NCBI RefSeq assembly: GCF_002567005.1
Contig: NZ_NUZU01000032.1
Location: 125,003-161,264, forward strand
Direction of reading: 5' to 3'
DNA length: 36,262 nucleotides
Origin: Bacillus sp. AFS073361
GTDB taxonomy: Bacteria; Bacillota; Bacilli; Bacillales; Cytobacillaceae
Part shown: positions 34,120 to 36,262 of the stretch, piece by piece
Numbering within the stretch: the first letter of the stretch is position 1
How the letters are laid out: every line of letters begins with the position of its first letter
The notes under the pieces: model-generated
What the model was told of the DNA's origin: nothing
The model's input: the letters and a program-made list of their open reading frames with translations, nothing else
The model's database searches: none
Position numbers and translations under genes: made by a program

Positions 34120-35475
34120 TTAATGAGACTTCATCACATCATGCAATTCCAAGAATTTTGTATTAAAGCTGCCTTCTACAAATTTTTCATGATCGAGCAG
34201 TTTTAAATGGAATGGAATGGTTGTATGGATACCTTCTACAACAAATTCACTTAAAGCACGTTTCATTCTTGAAATTGCCTCTTCCCTGCTTGCGCCATAT
34301 GCAATGACTTTTGCAATCATGGAATCGTAATATGGCGGAATCGTATACCCTGGATATGCTGCTGAGTCAATTCGTACACCAAATCCACCTGGTGGAAGAT
34401 ACATGTTGATTTTTCCGGCTGATGGAAGAAAATTCTTTTCCGGGTTTTCGGCATTAATCCGACACTCGATTGCCCATCCAGTGAAAGTTACATCCTTCTG
34501 ATTCAACTTTAGTTTCTCTCCAGAAGCCACTCGGATTTGTTCTTTAATGAGATCTATTCCGGTGACCATTTCCGTTACAGGATGCTCCACCTGAATTCGT
34601 GTGTTCATTTCCATAAAATAAAATTTCCGATTGCGGTAGTCATATATAAATTCTACCGTGCCGGCACCTGAATAATCAACTGCTTTCGCAGCTTTTACAG
34701 CCGCATTTCCCATCTCTTCTCTTATCTCTCCATCTAATGCTGGAGATGGGGTTTCTTCAAGAAGCTTTTGGAGTCTGCGTTGAATGGAACAGTCTCTTTC
34801 TCCTAAATGAATAGTGTTACCATAGGAATCAGCAAGGACTTGTATTTCAACATGACGAAAATCCTCAATATATTTCTCAATGTAGACACCAGGATTTCCA
34901 AAGGCTGTCATCGCTTCCTGCTGTGTGATACTAATGCCTTTTACTAATTCTTGTTCGTTCTTGGCAACACGAATTCCTTTGCCGCCTCCGCCAGCTGTGG
35001 CTTTAATAATTACTGGATATTGGATGTTTTTCACAAGTTCAAGCGCCTCATCGATGTCGTTAATAATCCCAGTTGACCCTGGGACAATTGGAACACCGGC
35101 TTCCCGCATGGTTTCCCTTGCAATATCCTTTGTACCCATTTTTGTAATCGCTTCAGGGCTTGGACCGACGAATGTAATATTGCATTCCCGGCAAAGCTCT
35201 GCGAAATCAGCATTTTCGGCTAAGAACCCATAACCTGGGTGGATAGCGTCACAAGCTGTTAACCTCGCTACACTAATAAGATTGGTTACATTTAAATAAC
35301 TGTCTTTTGATGAAGTTGGTCCTATGCAGTAGGCCTCGTCTGCCAGCTGAACATGTAATGCTTCGCGGTCTGCTTCAGAGAATACAGCTACGGATTCAAT
35401 ACCCATTTCTCGACATGCACGAATAATTCTAACTGCAATTTCCCCTCTGTTTGCAATTAACAGTTTTTTTATCAT
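34120..35475 (-). CDS. accC: Acetyl-CoA carboxylase, biotin carboxylase subunit
   Basis: 451 aa. N-terminal [21 protein letters not shown]-grasp glycine loop GGGGKGI (about 163-169), and the catalytic cluster [15 protein letters not shown] (about 286-300) with Glu, Asn, Arg. It carboxylates the biotin on AccB using ATP and bicarbonate, the first half of malonyl-CoA synthesis. ATG start, 18 nt after accB. Propionyl-CoA carboxylase alpha chains look similar, but those usually carry a fused biotin domain; this one does not, and accB is adjacent. Confidence 0.97.
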   Translation of the reverse strand: MIKKLLIANRGEIAVRIIRACREMGIESVAVFSEADREALHVQLADEAYCIGPTSSKDSYLNVTNLISVARLTACDAIHPGYGFLAENADFAELCRECNITFVGPSPEAITKMGTKDIARETMREAGVPIVPGSTGIINDIDEALELVKNIQYPVIIKATAGGGGKGIRVAKNEQELVKGISITQQEAMTAFGNPGVYIEKYIEDFRHVEIQVLADSYGNTIHLGERDCSIQRRLQKLLEETPSPALDGEIREEMGNAAVKAAKAVDYSGAGTVEFIYDYRNRKFYFMEMNTRIQVEHPVTEMVTGIDLIKEQIRVASGEKLKLNQKDVTFTGWAIECRINAENPEKNFLPSAGKINMYLPPGGFGVRIDSAAYPGYTIPPYYDSMIAKVIAYGASREEAISRMKRALSEFVVEGIHTTIPFHLKLLDHEKFVEGSFNTKFLELHDVMKSH

Positions 35476-35493
35476 CCTGTTATCGCTCCTAAC

Positions 35494-36006
35494 TTATGGC
35501 TTTACTAAAAATAAAGGCTGGCCGTATTCTACTAATTGTCCATCTTTAACGAGGATTTCAACGATTTCTCCGTCAATCTCCGCTTCGATCTCATTGAATA
35601 ATTTCATTGCTTCTACAATGCACACAATGGAATCTTTTGTGACGTTCGATCCCTGTTTAACATAAGCGTCAGCATCTGGTGTTGGTGAAGCATAGAAAGT
35701 TCCAACCATAGGTGAGACAATTTTGTGAAGATTTGTTGTATCGGCTTGCTTTACAGGTTCTTGCTTTTGATCTTCTTGGCTTACTTCCTGAACGGCAGCC
35801 GATGGTGTTGCGGTTTGAACGATTGGTGCTACTGAAGTTGGTACAGTTTCAATTACAGATGGAGCAGCACTAACTTGTGAAACATATGTAGCAGAAACAT
35901 TTTTTTTCATTTTAATTTTTGAACCTTCGTTTTCATATACAAACTCATCAATACTCGATTGGTCCACCAATTTTATTAATTCGCGAATTTCTTGAACTTT
36001 TAACAT
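35494..36006 (-). CDS. accB: Acetyl-CoA carboxylase, biotin carboxyl carrier protein
   Basis: 170 aa from ATG at 36006. A helical N-terminal region ([22 protein letters not shown]) is followed by a flexible Ala/Pro/Val/Gln-rich linker (about 47-95) and a C-terminal biotinyl domain with [12 protein letters not shown], in which the Lys is biotinylated. It shuttles carboxyl groups between AccC and the AccAD transferase, which is not in this window. The start was chosen for GAGGGGTG 7 nt upstream; the frame extends 8 codons further. First gene of the unit. Confidence 0.97.
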   Translation of the reverse strand: MLKVQEIRELIKLVDQSSIDEFVYENEGSKIKMKKNVSATYVSQVSAAPSVIETVPTSVAPIVQTATPSAAVQEVSQEDQKQEPVKQADTTNLHKIVSPMVGTFYASPTPDADAYVKQGSNVTKDSIVCIVEAMKLFNEIEAEIDGEIVEILVKDGQLVEYGQPLFLVKP

Positions 36007-36050
36007 TGAGTTACACCCCTCATACAACAAAATTATGACTAACTACTATA

Positions 36051-36080
36051 ACTATACGATAATATCTAGTGAAAGTTCAA
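36051..36080 (-). promoter_or_regulatory. Probable SigA promoter of accB
   Basis: Minus strand: TTGAAC (36075-36080), 18-nt spacer, TATAGT (36051-36056), about 45 nt before the start codon. Match is moderate. Confidence 0.5.
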
Positions 36081-36224
36081 TGATGTATATTTTCACCATA
36101 GAATATCCCACCCTCTGCCTTATCCCTCAATCTTAATATTTTTATGAACAAAAGGAAATTTTGGACAGTGGATGTCTCACAACATATTATTTTACCCTAT
36201 ATGAGGGTCCACAATCAAAAAAAA

Positions 36225-36243
36225 GGAAAGTCAGTGACTTTCC
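36225..36243 (-). terminator. Terminator of the gene upstream of accB (outside window)
   Basis: Minus strand: perfect 9-bp stem GGAAAGTCA/TGACTTTCC with a one-base centre as written (so the real loop takes in inner bases), then TTTTTTTT. By synteny the upstream gene would be spoIIIAH, but none of it can be identified in the remaining 19 bases. Confidence 0.8.
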
Positions 36244-36262
36244 TTCAGACTGTCGACAAATC

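Noticed and set aside
36244..36262. Possible end of an upstream coding gene at the window edge
   Set aside because: Nineteen bases past a terminator are too few to identify a reading frame; the palindrome TGTCGACA there is not enough to call a site.

Overview
The window reads as chromosomal core from an endospore-forming member of the Bacillaceae (Bacillus sensu lato; a Neobacillus- or Mesobacillus-type genome would fit, but I cannot fix genus or species from this stretch). Reasons: low GC, spo0A and spoIVB side by side, a bacilliredoxin, AGGAGG-type ribosome sites with many TTG/GTG starts, and gene order like the B. subtilis yqh-yqi region. Thirty genes are supported. All run on the minus strand except two small plus-strand genes, so the biological reading direction is from high to low coordinates.

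In reading order: (1) 36262-33690: terminator of an unseen upstream gene, then accB-accC (fatty acid synthesis) and an Asp23-family gene, closed by a terminator. (2) 33467-29607: nusB, folD, xseA, xseB, ispA (transcription termination, one-carbon metabolism, exonuclease VII, isoprenoids). (3) 29418-24335: dxs, tlyA, argR/ahrC, recN. (4) 24154-21693: spoIVB and spo0A, each with a recognisable sporulation-type promoter (SigF-like and SigH). (5) 21609-20276: a 45-aa YycC-like ORF (+), a glycerophosphodiester phosphodiesterase (-), and a DUF2627 membrane protein (+). (6) 20093-9793: bkdR followed by the branched-chain keto acid dehydrogenase operon ptb-bcd-buk-lpdV-bkdAA-bkdAB-bkdB, with a near-perfect SigL (sigma-54) promoter, an upstream dyad suited to BkdR, and an overlapping cre-like sequence. 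(7) 9666-4474: mutA-mutB-meaB, adenosylcobalamin-dependent methylmalonyl-CoA mutase and its G-protein chaperone. (8) 4363-212: brxB, an M20 amidohydrolase, and an arginine-type ABC importer (artP-artQ-artR) behind a canonical ArgR box.

Metabolically, sections 6 and 7 belong together. Branched-chain keto acids become acyl-CoAs (Bkd complex), which feed branched fatty acids or are converted to acid plus ATP (Ptb/Buk). Propionyl-CoA from isoleucine/valine breakdown could enter the TCA cycle through methylmalonyl-CoA mutase; the carboxylase and epimerase needed for that are not in this window.

No tRNA, rRNA, CRISPR array, prophage or transposase gene was seen. The main non-coding novelty is a GC-rich, hairpin-rich repeat with terminal inverted repeats. 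It occurs three times (one cut by the window edge, one full, one internally deleted), each time 8-12 nt beyond the terminator stem of a minus-strand gene. Regulatory observations worth testing are an ArgR-like box at the mutA start region, a shared -35 element for the divergent bkdR and DUF2627 promoters, and the BkdR dyad/cre overlap.
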